Shown here: one piece after another, positions 43,120 through 52,271 of the stretch
Numbering within the stretch: the stretch's first letter is position 1
Layout: every line of letters begins with the position of its first letter
Assembly (NCBI GenBank): GCA_964444225.1
Contig: CAYUFM010000001.1
Location: forward strand, 62,001 to 126,000
Origin: JALHOM01 sp964444225
Lineage (GTDB): Bacteria > Patescibacteriota > Saccharimonadia > Saccharimonadales > 2-12-FULL-41-12
Direction: 5' to 3'
DNA: 64,000 nucleotides
Program-made: the position numbers and the translations under genes
The notes under the pieces: generated by a model
Told to the model about the DNA's origin: nothing
Databases searched by the model: none
Seen by the model: only the letters and a program-made list of their open reading frames with translations

Positions 43120-44251
43120 ACCTATTAAAATTTTATTTGATGCTAACCCAATAGTTAATGGTAATAAATCCGGTGTTGGATATTATTCATATTATTTACT
43201 CGAGGCATTTGCTAAAAATCACTTAGGTGAAGTAAACATTGTTGCTCACTATTTTAATTTTTTAGGTCGTAAAAACCCTAATTTACCAAAAGTAGCAAAC
43301 ATCAACTACAAACAATCTCGTTTTTTACCAGGTAAAATTTTGTCGTTAACTCGAAAATTTGGTTTTCAAGTTCCTCTAGAGATATTTTTTAAAACCTCAG
43401 GAGATATTGCTATTTTTACTAATTTTGTAAGTCTGCCAAATCTAAGTAATGTGCCGACCTTTGTAGCGGTGCATGATCTTTGTTATGAAGACGTTCCCGA
43501 ATATGTGTCTGATAAAAATAGGGCGTTTCTTCATAGATTTGTTCCAAAATCTATAAAATCTGTAACAAAAATAATAACAATTTCTGAAAGTACAAAATCC
43601 GCAATAAAAAAACATTACGGTGTTAATGACAATAAATTTATCATTACACCAATTCCTCCCCAAACACCTCTTTTTACAAGTAAGGACGTGTTGAAGCGAT
43701 TTGAGATCAATAAAAAATATATATTACTTATTAGTAACTTAGAGCCTAGAAAAAATTTTATAAATTTAGTAAAAGCATATGAAAAACTTCCAAAAAATAT
43801 AAAAAAAGAATATTGCCTTGTCTTAGCTGGAGGAAAAGGCTGGAAGATCGAAGAGCAACTAAACTACATTGAAAACTCAAAATTTAGTAAAGACATAATA
43901 CTAACTGGTTATGTGTCTGATGTTGAGAGGGCAGCACTTTATACAAATGCTTCGATATTTGTAATGCCTTCTCACTACGAAGGATTTGGTATGCCTGTTT
44001 TAGAAGCGATGAGTTACGGAATTCCAACAGCTATAAGTGACATTCCAGTTTTTCATGAAGTTGCAGGAGACGCCTCGGAATACTTTGATAAAGACAACCC
44101 TAGCGAGATTACTAAAACGATCCAGAAAATATTAGATAATAAAAAACTTCAACAAAATTTAATTTCAAAAGGTAATAAGCAGCTCAAAAAATACAGTTGG
44201 GAAAAAGTTGCATTTGATCTCTATGAAGAAATAAAAAAAGTAATTAACTAG
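43109..44251 (+). CDS. GT4-family glycosyltransferase
   Basis: 380 residues, GT-B fold. FDANPIVNGNKSGVGYYSYYLLEAF at the N-terminus is the SGVGYY variant common in mannosyl- and rhamnosyltransferases (GTB_Bme6-like group). C-terminal LISNLEPRKNFINLVKAYEKL, LAGGKGWK and PSHYEGFGMPVLEAMSYGIPTAISD follow. Acceptor unknown. It overlaps the previous gene by 11 bp and the convergent ligase gene by 8 bp. Confidence 0.93.
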   Translation: MKNKPIKILFDANPIVNGNKSGVGYYSYYLLEAFAKNHLGEVNIVAHYFNFLGRKNPNLPKVANINYKQSRFLPGKILSLTRKFGFQVPLEIFFKTSGDIAIFTNFVSLPNLSNVPTFVAVHDLCYEDVPEYVSDKNRAFLHRFVPKSIKSVTKIITISESTKSAIKKHYGVNDNKFIITPIPPQTPLFTSKDVLKRFEINKKYILLISNLEPRKNFINLVKAYEKLPKNIKKEYCLVLAGGKGWKIEEQLNYIENSKFSKDIILTGYVSDVERAALYTNASIFVMPSHYEGFGMPVLEAMSYGIPTAISDIPVFHEVAGDASEYFDKDNPSEITKTIQKILDNKKLQQNLISKGNKQLKKYSWEKVAFDLYEEIKKVIN

Positions 44252-45533
44252 TTTTTTTACTACCAATTACAACACCAGCTAATAGAAAAATGCTTATTGA
44301 AACGGCCTCGTTAGAGAAGGTATGAAAGAATAAGTTTGCAAAGAGTAGGCCAGTAAAACTAGCCAGAAATATTTTGGCCGTATCGTTTCTGCGCAAAAAC
44401 CAGAGTTTTTGGATTACTAAAAATAAAATGGCTATAAATACCGCAAAACCAAAGATTCCTACTTCATATAAAATTTGCAAAAAGTAATTCTCGGTTAGCA
44501 AGCCATCGGGCAGACGCGTAGACACCAAACCGGCTGTGCCTGGCCCGTAACCTAGTGGTTGCTCGATAATACCATCAATAGCTTTTTGTGCCAGGGAAGC
44601 CCGTAGCTCATTAGGGCTTTCAAGCACAGTGCTTTCATCGGCATGGAAAACTACGTTTTGTACAAAATACTGGTCCCTGAACATATACACAAATCCAACA
44701 GTCGCTATACAAAGTATAGCGACACCAGTAGAAGCCTGGGTTTTATATTTCTTTAAAAGACTGATGTTTGTTAGTACTAATAAAGTGCCAATCGACAAGA
44801 TTGTTGCGAGCAATGTACTGCGTGAAAATGTTAGAAGCAACGCCCAAACATGCAAAATTAACAACCCGCCAACAAACATTCTTTTTTCAGTTTTCCAGCT
44901 TTTTATTAATTCATGAGTTAAAAATGTTATCGGTAGGATTAAAAATGCTCCTAGAGAATTTGGGTCGCGAAGGGTTGAAAAAACTCTAAATAGGTCTGGT
45001 TTATCATCAATGAAAAAATTTGGTTTGACACCGCGTTCAACCGCGTAACCAAAATGAGTCAGTAAGTCTTTTGGCAAAAAGTACTGTAGTAATGCTAAAA
45101 AACACACAATACTGCTAAGAATAATCAGGATCTTACTATACTTGCGCACCAGGTTAACTTTAGGCAACAAAAGTGCCAAGCTATAGCCAATGATTAAATA
45201 ACAAAAAATTCTAAGATTATAAACTATGCCCAAAGTGCCTGTGAATTTAGGTTGATCTGTTATAAAAAATAATAAAACGTGTATGAGCCCATATAGTCCA
45301 ATTAGCCCTAGTAATTTGTTATATAGATCTGTAGATTTTTTAGCCCAAAACACTGTCACTATACAAAATATAGTGACAAGGGCAGTAAAAACATCTTTCC
45401 AGGCCTTCCAAACATCTAGCCCGCCGGTGTATGTGCTGAGCCAAACAGATAAAAAGGTGTGGAAAGGCATATAAATAAACAGGGTCAGCGCCCCTAAAGA
45501 AATATAATTTACTACCCTACTCTTAAGCATCAT
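44244..45533 (-). CDS. O-antigen ligase/Wzy-like polytopic membrane protein
   Basis: About 430 residues from the ATG at 45531-45533 (45530 is also possible). An upstream ATG at 45638 would read through the divergent gene's promoter, so I reject it. About 11 hydrophobic helices; a large extracellular loop between about residues 245 and 345 includes RVFSTLRDPNSLGAFLILP and LTFSRSTLLAT, and GYGPGTAG after it, as in the Wzy_C/WaaL family. It may ligate the exported polymer to a surface acceptor or polymerise it. TACAAT (minus) at 45541-45546 ends 7 nt before the start. Confidence 0.83.
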   Translation of the reverse strand: MMLKSRVVNYISLGALTLFIYMPFHTFLSVWLSTYTGGLDVWKAWKDVFTALVTIFCIVTVFWAKKSTDLYNKLLGLIGLYGLIHVLLFFITDQPKFTGTLGIVYNLRIFCYLIIGYSLALLLPKVNLVRKYSKILIILSSIVCFLALLQYFLPKDLLTHFGYAVERGVKPNFFIDDKPDLFRVFSTLRDPNSLGAFLILPITFLTHELIKSWKTEKRMFVGGLLILHVWALLLTFSRSTLLATILSIGTLLVLTNISLLKKYKTQASTGVAILCIATVGFVYMFRDQYFVQNVVFHADESTVLESPNELRASLAQKAIDGIIEQPLGYGPGTAGLVSTRLPDGLLTENYFLQILYEVGIFGFAVFIAILFLVIQKLWFLRRNDTAKIFLASFTGLLFANLFFHTFSNEAVSISIFLLAGVVIGSKKTS

Positions 45534-45536
45534 TGG

Positions 45537-45546
45537 TATAATTGTA
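45537..45546. promoter_or_regulatory. bidirectional promoter with overlapping -10 elements
   Basis: The 10-bp TATAATTGTA carries TATAAT on the plus strand (45537-45542, TGG upstream) and TACAAT on the minus strand (45541-45546, TGA upstream). They drive the GT4 gene at 45555 (12 nt downstream) and the ligase-like gene at 45533 (7 nt downstream). No good -35 is seen on either side. Confidence 0.6.
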
Positions 45547-45554
45547 TCAATTAC

Positions 45555-46673
45555 ATGGGCAAACCAACTAAACACATTGTTATTGACGGTCGAATACGCA
45601 GAGCTAGCACTGGTAGACCGGTTGATAGATTCTTGCATTACCTACCTGGACTAGACACAGAAAATAAATACACGGTTTTGGTCGAGCCTTCTGATAATAT
45701 TGAGTTTGATACCGAAAATATCAATAAAGTGGTGTGTAAATACAAGCGTTTTTCGATGAATCCCTTCCAGCAATTTGGTTTCGCCTGGCAACTTTACCGC
45801 CTCAGGCCAGATTTAGTTTACTTTACGATGACAGGTCTTACTCCCCTGCTCTACTTCGGTAAAAATGTAGCCTTCACCCATGACCTTACTATGCTCAGAT
45901 TTGCACGTGCTGGTAAGCTACCTAATTGGTTGCATGAAATCAGAATGATTGGTTATAGGTTGCTTTTCTGGAAAGGCAACAAATCTGCAGACAAAATTAT
46001 TACTCCGACTAACTTCGTAAAAAAGGATCTGAGCAACTACTCAGCAAAGTTGGAGAACAAAATTAAGGTTGTGTATGAAGCTGGAGATCTACCTTTTGAC
46101 GCAACTCCCGAGAAAATTTCTGGCTTAAAACAGCCATTTATTTTTCATCTTGGTAGTCCGTTTCCTCATAAAAACATCAATAATCTAGTTTTAGCATTTG
46201 AAGAACTTAAAAAGACTAACCCTAATCTAAAGCTTGTCCTATCCGGTAAAAAAGAGCATCACTTTGATCAATTAGAAAATTGGTTACAGGCGCGTGAATA
46301 TAATGACGACATAATAATTACCGGCTTTGTGTCTGACGGTCAGCTTAAATGGTTGTATGAAAACGCTGAATGCTATGTCCTGCCATCACTTAGTGAAGGA
46401 TTTGGTTTGCCAGGGCTCGAAGCTATGGCACATGGCTGCCCACTTGTTAGCTCCAGCGCCACTTGCCTTCCAGAAGTTTATGACGAAGCTGCTGAATACT
46501 TCGATCCAAATAACGTGGATGATGTTGTCGTTAATGTAAACAAAGTTATAAATGACGACAAACTTAAACAAAAGTTAATAAAAAATGGCTACATCCAGCT
46601 CAAAAAATACTCTTGGGAAAAGATGTCCGAAGAAATCCTTAGTATTATTAAAAGTCAGCTTGAGATAAAATAA
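45555..46673 (+). CDS. GT4-family glycosyltransferase
   Basis: 372 residues, GT-B fold. N-terminal HIVIDGRIRRASTGRPVDRFLHYL; C-terminal FHLGSPFPHKNINNLVLAFEEL, LSGKKEHH and PSLSEGFGLPGLEAMAHGCPLVSS with the EX7E donor motif. It resembles mannosyl/rhamnosyl GT4 enzymes. It is paired divergently with the ligase-like gene through one promoter region, so their expression is probably tied. The next gene starts 5 bp after the stop. Confidence 0.93.
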   Translation: MGKPTKHIVIDGRIRRASTGRPVDRFLHYLPGLDTENKYTVLVEPSDNIEFDTENINKVVCKYKRFSMNPFQQFGFAWQLYRLRPDLVYFTMTGLTPLLYFGKNVAFTHDLTMLRFARAGKLPNWLHEIRMIGYRLLFWKGNKSADKIITPTNFVKKDLSNYSAKLENKIKVVYEAGDLPFDATPEKISGLKQPFIFHLGSPFPHKNINNLVLAFEELKKTNPNLKLVLSGKKEHHFDQLENWLQAREYNDDIIITGFVSDGQLKWLYENAECYVLPSLSEGFGLPGLEAMAHGCPLVSSSATCLPEVYDEAAEYFDPNNVDDVVVNVNKVINDDKLKQKLIKNGYIQLKKYSWEKMSEEILSIIKSQLEIK

Positions 46674-46678
46674 TACTA

Positions 46679-47218
46679 ATGTTTCAAAAAGGTGTTTTTT
46701 TAGCCTTAGTCGGCGTAATACTTGGTCTGCCAGCTTCTGCAAGCGCACAACAAAACCTGCAAAATAGCGGAGGATTACAAAGCTCAACTTCAAATACCCA
46801 AAATACTCGAAACTTACAAACACCCACTAACCCAACTCAGGGCAGTAGTTCTGCTATTTTGGGATCACAACCCAACAAACTAAGTGTGGTTGGCGATCCA
46901 TCGCAACAAAAACCATCTGTTACTGTTGGGCAGTCAACCTCAAAAACAAGTTTTGCCATACAAGATGAAACCAAAACAAATATATGGGTTATTTCATTGG
47001 TGCCTATATTATTTGTTTTATTTTTTTGGTTTGTTTATAAGTTTATGAGCAATCCAGGCAAAATAACAAAAGTTAATCCTGAGCCGGAAATAAAAATAGA
47101 AAAAGTAGACCCAAAACTACAGAGCAAGGTAGCTAAGGCTAAATCAATAAAGACTACAAATAAATCATCATCTAGTAAACAAAAGAAGAAACCAGCAAAG
47201 AAACGCACCCACAGATAG
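46679..47218 (+). CDS. hypothetical surface protein with signal peptide and membrane helix
   Basis: 179 residues. Signal peptide 1-23 (VFLALVGVILGLPASASAQ). Residues 24-95 are Asn/Gln/Ser/Thr-rich and unstructured. One helix (about 102-121, IWVISLVPILFVLFFWFVYKF) is followed by a Lys-rich cytoplasmic tail ending KKPAKKRTHR, a type I topology. No family is recognised. It is 5 bp from the GT4 stop and probably cotranscribed, but its job in glycan assembly is unknown. Confidence 0.72.
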   Translation: MFQKGVFLALVGVILGLPASASAQQNLQNSGGLQSSTSNTQNTRNLQTPTNPTQGSSSAILGSQPNKLSVVGDPSQQKPSVTVGQSTSKTSFAIQDETKTNIWVISLVPILFVLFFWFVYKFMSNPGKITKVNPEPEIKIEKVDPKLQSKVAKAKSIKTTNKSSSSKQKKKPAKKRTHR

Positions 47219-47229
47219 ACCGGGAGTGT

Positions 47230-47721
47230 TTAATTGTTAGTGGGCTCAACCTCTTCTGCGTCGTAACTAGACCCAGGTTTTAACACAATGCGACGGTCGC
47301 GACCTTCACCAACTGATTCTGTTTGTATACCGTGCTCACCAGCAAGTTTATGTATTGTTCGACGATCTGCGGCATTCATTGGATGTAACTCCATTTGCTT
47401 GCCGGATTTCTTGACTTCTTTTACCCAAGCCTCTGCTTCGTCTGCCAGCCTGTTTGCGCGTTGAGCTTTATAGTCAGCAACATCAACATTAACTCTAGAT
47501 ATCTCGTAACCATTACTTTTAAGCGCGCTACTAACCACAAATTGTAGGGCATGCATCGTCTCGCCTCTTTGGCCTATAAGAAATCCATTTAGGTGTGTGG
47601 ACGGAATACTAAGTTCGATCACCTCGTCATCGCTATTACTAGCTCTAATGTCAGTATTAAGTCCAAAAAATGACAAAATATCTTCTAGATATTTTTTGGC
47701 ATAAAGTATTGATTCTTCCAT
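47230..47721 (-). CDS. jag: Jag/SpoIIIJ-associated KH-R3H RNA-binding protein
   Basis: 163 residues. A short helical N-terminus, then a KH domain with the GFLIGQRGETMHALQ loop (about 56-70) and a C-terminal R3H domain with HPMNAADRRTIHKLAGEHG (about 116-134). The classical Jag_N domain is reduced. Jag/KhpB proteins bind RNA and influence cell division and membrane protein insertion; here it lies 3 bp after yidC, the usual order, so cotranscription is expected. Confidence 0.94.
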   Translation of the reverse strand: MEESILYAKKYLEDILSFFGLNTDIRASNSDDEVIELSIPSTHLNGFLIGQRGETMHALQFVVSSALKSNGYEISRVNVDVADYKAQRANRLADEAEAWVKEVKKSGKQMELHPMNAADRRTIHKLAGEHGIQTESVGEGRDRRIVLKPGSSYDAEEVEPTNN

Positions 47722-47724
47722 ATA

Positions 47725-48657
47725 TCACCTCTTTCTCTTTTTATTAGAGGTGGTTTTTTTCCGCTGTGCGGTAGATTTAGTTGGTTTTTTAGTTTTTAAT
47801 TTAGAGACTTTATTAATTTCTGCTACATTAGTTATTTCGTTGATTTCCTCTACGTCCTGGTTTAGAACGCTTCTTTGCTGGAAATAACCAACCACACTAC
47901 TTGTTAAAAGATATAAAGATAACGCCGAAGGAATACTAACTGAGAAAATAAATGTCATGAACGGCATAAATATTAGCATTCCACGGCTAACTGCAGCGGT
48001 CATCTCGGCTTGATCGGCTTGTTCACCAGCTGCCGCTGCCTTAAGAATATCTTTGAGTTTGCGGGACTCTTTTTGGTCAATCATTAATGACTTACTTTGG
48101 AAATACTGAGCAATAGCCGCGACGGCTGCAAGCAGTATTGCAGACCACACTAGTCCTTTGCCAGAACCCAACCCTTTTTCGGCTAGGTTAACAAACCCAA
48201 ACAATGTCCCATCAAATAAATTTCTATCTTCGGCAACGCTTTTTATCCACGACAAGTCCTTTACCCAGTCATAGGAAAAAGTTTGTAGACTGTCTTGGTT
48301 TTTAATAAGTTTGTTTACTGCCTGATATAGTCCAATAAAGATTGGGATCTGGATTATTAATGTGCCGATAGTGCTAAATGGTTTTATCTCATTTTCTTTA
48401 TAAAACTCCATTTGCATACGAGCCAGTTTTTGACGGTCACCGTTAGCAGCTTCTTTGAGTTTTTTAAGCTCAGGTCCTAAAACCCGCATTTTTTTAGTGT
48501 GATGAAGTTGCTTCTTTACTAGAGGCCAAAGAGCTAAGCGAATAAGAGCGGTAAATACAATAATTGCCACGCCTAAATCATGGCCCGGAATAATAGCATA
48601 AATTACTTCAAGCAAGTTGAAGATTGGTTGCTCAACTAGAGTCCTGAATAATTCCAT
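47725..48657 (-). CDS. yidC: membrane protein insertase YidC/Oxa1
   Basis: 310 residues. Hydrophobic helices about 19-36, 95-112, 175-190, 226-250 and 254-270, with ALIRLALWPLVKKQLHHTKKM, PFSTIGTLIIQIPIFIGLYQAV and MPFMTFIFSVSIPSALSLYLLTSSVVGYFQQ, the Oxa1/SpoIIIJ core. No lipobox signal and no large P1 domain, so this is the Gram-positive form. The C-terminus is Lys/Thr-rich (about 40 residues), possibly for ribosome binding. It inserts membrane proteins with or without SecYEG. The upstream gene is rnpA. Confidence 0.95.
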   Translation of the reverse strand: MELFRTLVEQPIFNLLEVIYAIIPGHDLGVAIIVFTALIRLALWPLVKKQLHHTKKMRVLGPELKKLKEAANGDRQKLARMQMEFYKENEIKPFSTIGTLIIQIPIFIGLYQAVNKLIKNQDSLQTFSYDWVKDLSWIKSVAEDRNLFDGTLFGFVNLAEKGLGSGKGLVWSAILLAAVAAIAQYFQSKSLMIDQKESRKLKDILKAAAAGEQADQAEMTAAVSRGMLIFMPFMTFIFSVSIPSALSLYLLTSSVVGYFQQRSVLNQDVEEINEITNVAEINKVSKLKTKKPTKSTAQRKKTTSNKKRKR

Positions 48658-48690
48658 TGCTATAACTCTACCATCTTTAACAGATTAGAT

Positions 48691-49038
48691 CTAGATGATT
48701 TTAGATTTTTTTAATAGAGTTTCTAGAGATTTAACCAGCTCTTGCTGTGGAATTTTGGCGATCTTTTCATCATAAACCGTTAGAGCGATATCAATTGGCC
48801 ATTTCTTGCTACTATCTTTCTTGATAACCCTAACCGTCTCAAATATCCTACGACGAATACGATTACGAACTACCGCGGATTTACTAACTTTTTTACTTAC
48901 TATAACCGCTAGTCTGTAGTCATCTTTTTTACTGGAAGCGTATTTTAATGATAGAAATTCAACTCTCTGTGATTTTCCGTTTCTAAACAAATAACTTAGT
49001 GAGTTGTGACCATGAAATCGATGTAATCGATTGATCAT
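48691..49038 (-). CDS. rnpA: ribonuclease P protein component
   Basis: 115 residues, with the RNR motif SKSAVVRNRIRRRIFETVR (about 52-70). N-terminal FHGHNSLSYLFRNGKSQRVEF matches bacterial RnpA. It binds the catalytic RNase P RNA and helps mature tRNA 5' ends. It lies 3 bp after rpmH. The usual rpmH-rnpA-yidC-jag order is kept. Confidence 0.95.
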   Translation of the reverse strand: MINRLHRFHGHNSLSYLFRNGKSQRVEFLSLKYASSKKDDYRLAVIVSKKVSKSAVVRNRIRRRIFETVRVIKKDSSKKWPIDIALTVYDEKIAKIPQQELVKSLETLLKKSKII

Positions 49039-49041
49039 ATT

Positions 49042-49179
49042 TTAGTGCGTTAAACGAGCACGGCCTTTAAGGCGACGGCTTTTTAAAACATTGCGTCCTG
49101 CTTTTGTAGCCATGCGCTTCATGAAGCCGGCTTGTTTACTGCGTTGTCGTTTTTTTGGTTGGTAAGTTCGTTTTGGCAT
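49042..49179 (-). CDS. rpmH: 50S ribosomal protein L34 (bL34)
   Basis: Found by hand translation of the minus strand: ATG at 49177-49179, stop at 49042-49044, 45 residues. MPKRTYQPKKRQRSKQAGF, then RMATKAGRNVLKSRRLKGRARLTH, is the full L34 signature (the usual KRTxQPxxxxRxxxHGFxxRMxTxxGRxVLxxRRxKGRxxL). It overlaps no other gene and is 3 bp from rnpA. Confidence 0.97.
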   Translation of the reverse strand: MPKRTYQPKKRQRSKQAGFMKRMATKAGRNVLKSRRLKGRARLTH

Positions 49180-49508
49180 GATTTTCCTTAAAATTAATAT
49201 CTAACTAGCTTTAGGTTTAGTATATAGGATTTAAATCCTTTTTCTAAATCGTCTCAATTTATTATTAAATTATGTAGTTTTAACAATAATAGTCCCCGAT
49301 ATAATACCAAGTTTTCCACTAAACTCCAAGTTTTATCCACAAATATAACAGATGTGGTGATTTTCTGTGTACAAGTTTTTATCTGTTGAGTCAAAAACTG
49401 ATAAAAACCCGTGTGATTTTTACAAAGCCTGTGGAAAAGTATCACCTTTTAGTGTTATCTTATTAGTAACGCAAAGTTATCTTAGTGAAGATCCTGGAGG
49501 GGTAAATA
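49180..49508. other. putative oriC, left segment (rpmH-dnaA intergenic)
   Basis: 329 bp AT-rich and gene-free. TTATCCACA at 49333-49341 is a perfect DnaA box; TGTGGAAAA at 49430-49438 is one mismatch from the reverse box; TTTTCCACT near 49313 and TGTGTACAA near 49366 are weaker. Long AT-rich runs (49200-49330) could be the unwinding element. The dnaA Shine-Dalgarno GGAGGGG is at about 49496-49502. Confidence 0.65.
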
Positions 49509-50885
49509 ATGGACACCATGAACTTGTGGCAAGCTGTCTTGGGCGAGATCGAACTCAGTGTCTCACAGGGTAATTATGTTACTTGGTTTAAAAACACTCG
49601 TTTATTAAAAATAAAAGACGATGTAGTTGTTATTGGTGCTCCTAATGTATTCATAAAACAACAGCTAGAGAAAAAATTTAATGATCTTATAGACGAAACC
49701 TTACGCAAAAATGGCATCGAAACCAAAACTATTGAATATAAAATACTCCCCGCCTCCTCACTAAACCGTAAAATTTCTGACGAAACTGTCATCCTTCAAC
49801 AGTCCACAACCTCTACTGAGCCACAAAATCAAAACACAACAATAACCAGCAGTCTCACCCACACCTACCGCCAAGGTATAAACGAACGTTACACCTTTGA
49901 GAATTTTATAGTTGGCTCCGGAAACGAACTAGCATACGCCGCCTGTCAGGCTATCGCCACCAATCCTGGCAGTAAGTATAACCCTTTATTTTTATACGGC
50001 GGGGTTGGAATCGGTAAAACCCACCTTATCCAAGCCGTTGGTAATGCTGTGGTTCAACAAAACAAAAATGCTCACATTGTATATGTCTCAACCGAGCAGT
50101 TCGTCCAAGAATTTTTAGACGCTATAAGGTATAAGAAAAACACTGATTTTGCAGGATATTACCGAAGTGCAGATGTCTTAATTATTGATGATATCCAATT
50201 TATAGCAGGAAAAGAAAAAACACAGGAAGAATTTTTTCACACCTTTAACGCGCTACACCAAGCTAATAAACAAATTATTATTACAAGCGACACAAGACCA
50301 AAAGACATCCCTACGCTAACCGACCGTTTACGATCACGTTTTGAATGGGGTATGGCAATCGACATGCAAGCACCAGACTTTGAAACGCGCTGTGCGATTA
50401 TCCAAGAAAAAGCTTCACAACATAATATTGAACTCCCGTCCGATGTTGTCGAGCATTTAGCTGGATATGTCCAAAACAATATACGTGAACTAGAGGGCGC
50501 ACTAAACCAGCTAATAGCCTTTTGTGAAATGCGTGGACTATCGCCTAATGCCGAGATTGCAATGGCAGTACTGGGCGGAACAAAAAACCGACCTAAGCAC
50601 ATAACTCCTAAACAAATTATCGAAAAAACAGCTAAGCATTTTCATTTAACAATGGAGGATATTTTAGGCCCAAAACGCGATAGAGAAATCGTGGTGCCCC
50701 GCCAAATAGCAATGTATATGTTGCGCGAAGAGCTTCATTTAAGTTTTCCCAAGATAGCTCGAGAACTCGGCCGCAAAGACCACACAACTGCTATTCACTC
50801 TGTAGAAAAGATCGAAAAAGAAAAAGCTTTCGACGAAGATGTACGTGCCGCTTTAGCTGAAATCAAGGACAGACTTTATGTTTAA
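49509..50885 (+). CDS. dnaA: chromosomal replication initiator DnaA
   Basis: 458 residues. Domain I (1-85) and linker II (to about 120), AAA+ domain III with FIVGSGNELAYAA and Walker A GGVGIGKTHL, Walker B LIIDDIQF, and domain IV ending in the helix-turn-helix REELHLSFPKIARELGRKDHTTAIHSVEKI, the DnaA signature. Start chosen at 49509 because GGAGGGG lies 8 nt before it and the MDTMNLWQAVL N-terminus fits. It binds boxes in the flanking putative oriC and loads the helicase. Confidence 0.98.
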   Translation: MDTMNLWQAVLGEIELSVSQGNYVTWFKNTRLLKIKDDVVVIGAPNVFIKQQLEKKFNDLIDETLRKNGIETKTIEYKILPASSLNRKISDETVILQQSTTSTEPQNQNTTITSSLTHTYRQGINERYTFENFIVGSGNELAYAACQAIATNPGSKYNPLFLYGGVGIGKTHLIQAVGNAVVQQNKNAHIVYVSTEQFVQEFLDAIRYKKNTDFAGYYRSADVLIIDDIQFIAGKEKTQEEFFHTFNALHQANKQIIITSDTRPKDIPTLTDRLRSRFEWGMAIDMQAPDFETRCAIIQEKASQHNIELPSDVVEHLAGYVQNNIRELEGALNQLIAFCEMRGLSPNAEIAMAVLGGTKNRPKHITPKQIIEKTAKHFHLTMEDILGPKRDREIVVPRQIAMYMLREELHLSFPKIARELGRKDHTTAIHSVEKIEKEKAFDEDVRAALAEIKDRLYV

Positions 50886-51140
50886 AACCTGTGGATTACA
50901 TATGGAAAACTCAACTAGCGACTGTTCACAAATCTATAGTATTGAACATAGTAGTTTTATTAAAAACCAAAGCTGGTTAAAAAACACCAAGTTATACAAC
51001 CCCATCAGGACTTTTGTACACAATTTATACTCAAGTTTTTTGTATATTTTTAATCAGTTAAGTTGGGTTTATACCCGCAATCCACACACCCTACTAAAAC
51101 TACTACTACCTTATAAATTAATAATTAGGAAAGGCTAATA
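50886..51140. other. putative oriC, right segment (dnaA-dnaN intergenic)
   Basis: 255 bp with no real gene. TGTGGATTA at 50890-50898 and TTGTACACA at 51014-51022 are one mismatch from DnaA boxes; TGTTCACAA (50933), TTATACAAC (50992) and AATCCACA (51079) are weaker. An 86-codon frame here lacks coding character. AGGAAAGG (51128-51135) is the dnaN ribosome-binding site. Confidence 0.6.
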
Positions 51141-52229
51141 ATGAAGCTCCAAATAACTCAAGAAAATTTAAACAAAGCACTAAACAATGTAGCTCGTGTT
51201 GCGAGTAGTCGTAATACCCTACCAATTCTTTCCAATATATTAATAAAAACTGTCGACAACCGTGTTTGTATAGCTGCAACTAATTTAAACATAGCTATAA
51301 CCCACTACATCGGCTCAAAAGTATCGGAAGCCGGTGCTATAACTGTGCCAGCTCGTCTAATGCAAGACTTTGTTTCTAGTCTGTCACCTGGTGTTATTAA
51401 TATTGTGGTTGATGAAACAAAGCTACATATAAAAACAGACTCTTTCAACTCCACTATAAATGGAATACCCGCAGATGATTACCCAGTTATGCCACAAATT
51501 AATAATGGAAAAACCTGGAATGTGCCAAGTGGTGTTTTGAAAAAAGCTTTATCTCAAGTTGTGGTGGCGGCCAGTAATGATGAAACCAGGCCGGTTTTAA
51601 CTGGAGTTTACCTACACACCTATAACAACAACCTGTATGTGGTCGCAACAGACAGCTATCGTTTAGCAGAAAAGAAGGTTTTACCTATAAAAGAAGACGT
51701 ATCGTTGCTTATCCCAGTGACAGCAATACAAGACTTGTTGAGAATTATTGGAGATGATGATCAGCCTGTTTCTGTAACTCACGATGATCAACAAGTGTTA
51801 TTTAATGTAGGAGACATCGAGCTAATTACTAGGCTGATCGACGGTGCGTATCCAGACTATCGCAAACTCATACCAGCCTCATTTAAAACTACAGCTTATA
51901 TTAATAAAAACGAGCTTCAAAACATAACTAAAGTGTCTAGTTTGTTTGCCCGTGAAAGCGCCGGAAGTGTGACTATTAACGTAGATGAATCAGAAAAAGA
52001 GATTAGTATTCAATCTATAGCATCCCAACTGGGTGAAAACACTGCCAAAGCCAAGGCAGAAGTTCAGGGGGAAGGCTCTATCACTCTAAACTCTAGGTAT
52101 ATACTAGATGCCTTAAACGTAATACCTGACTCAAAAGTCACAGTGAGTTTTAATAGTAAGCTAGAGCCTTGCGTGATTAAAGGTGATGAAAAAGACTACA
52201 CACATATAATAATGCCTCTTAAAAGCTAG
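51141..52229 (+). CDS. dnaN: DNA polymerase III subunit beta (sliding clamp)
   Basis: 362 residues, three-domain clamp. N-terminal KLQITQENLNKALNNVARVASSRNTLPILSNILI, middle VVVAASNDETRPVLTGVYLH and TDSYRLAEKKV, C-terminal IIMPLKS ending; typical DnaN, length normal. It encircles DNA and tethers the polymerase. It follows dnaA in the usual order and is preceded by a good Shine-Dalgarno. Confidence 0.97.
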   Translation: MKLQITQENLNKALNNVARVASSRNTLPILSNILIKTVDNRVCIAATNLNIAITHYIGSKVSEAGAITVPARLMQDFVSSLSPGVINIVVDETKLHIKTDSFNSTINGIPADDYPVMPQINNGKTWNVPSGVLKKALSQVVVAASNDETRPVLTGVYLHTYNNNLYVVATDSYRLAEKKVLPIKEDVSLLIPVTAIQDLLRIIGDDDQPVSVTHDDQQVLFNVGDIELITRLIDGAYPDYRKLIPASFKTTAYINKNELQNITKVSSLFARESAGSVTINVDESEKEISIQSIASQLGENTAKAKAEVQGEGSITLNSRYILDALNVIPDSKVTVSFNSKLEPCVIKGDEKDYTHIIMPLKS

Positions 52230-52271
52230 TAATTAGCAGATAGTGGTTTGTGGTTAGTATAATTTAGTAAC

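Noticed and set aside
45534..45638. Extended start of the ligase-like gene
   Set aside because: It would overlap the divergent GT4 gene and translate the shared promoter.
50878..51138. 86-codon frame between dnaA and dnaN
   Set aside because: It overlaps the dnaA stop, has unlikely composition, and covers DnaA-box-like sites.
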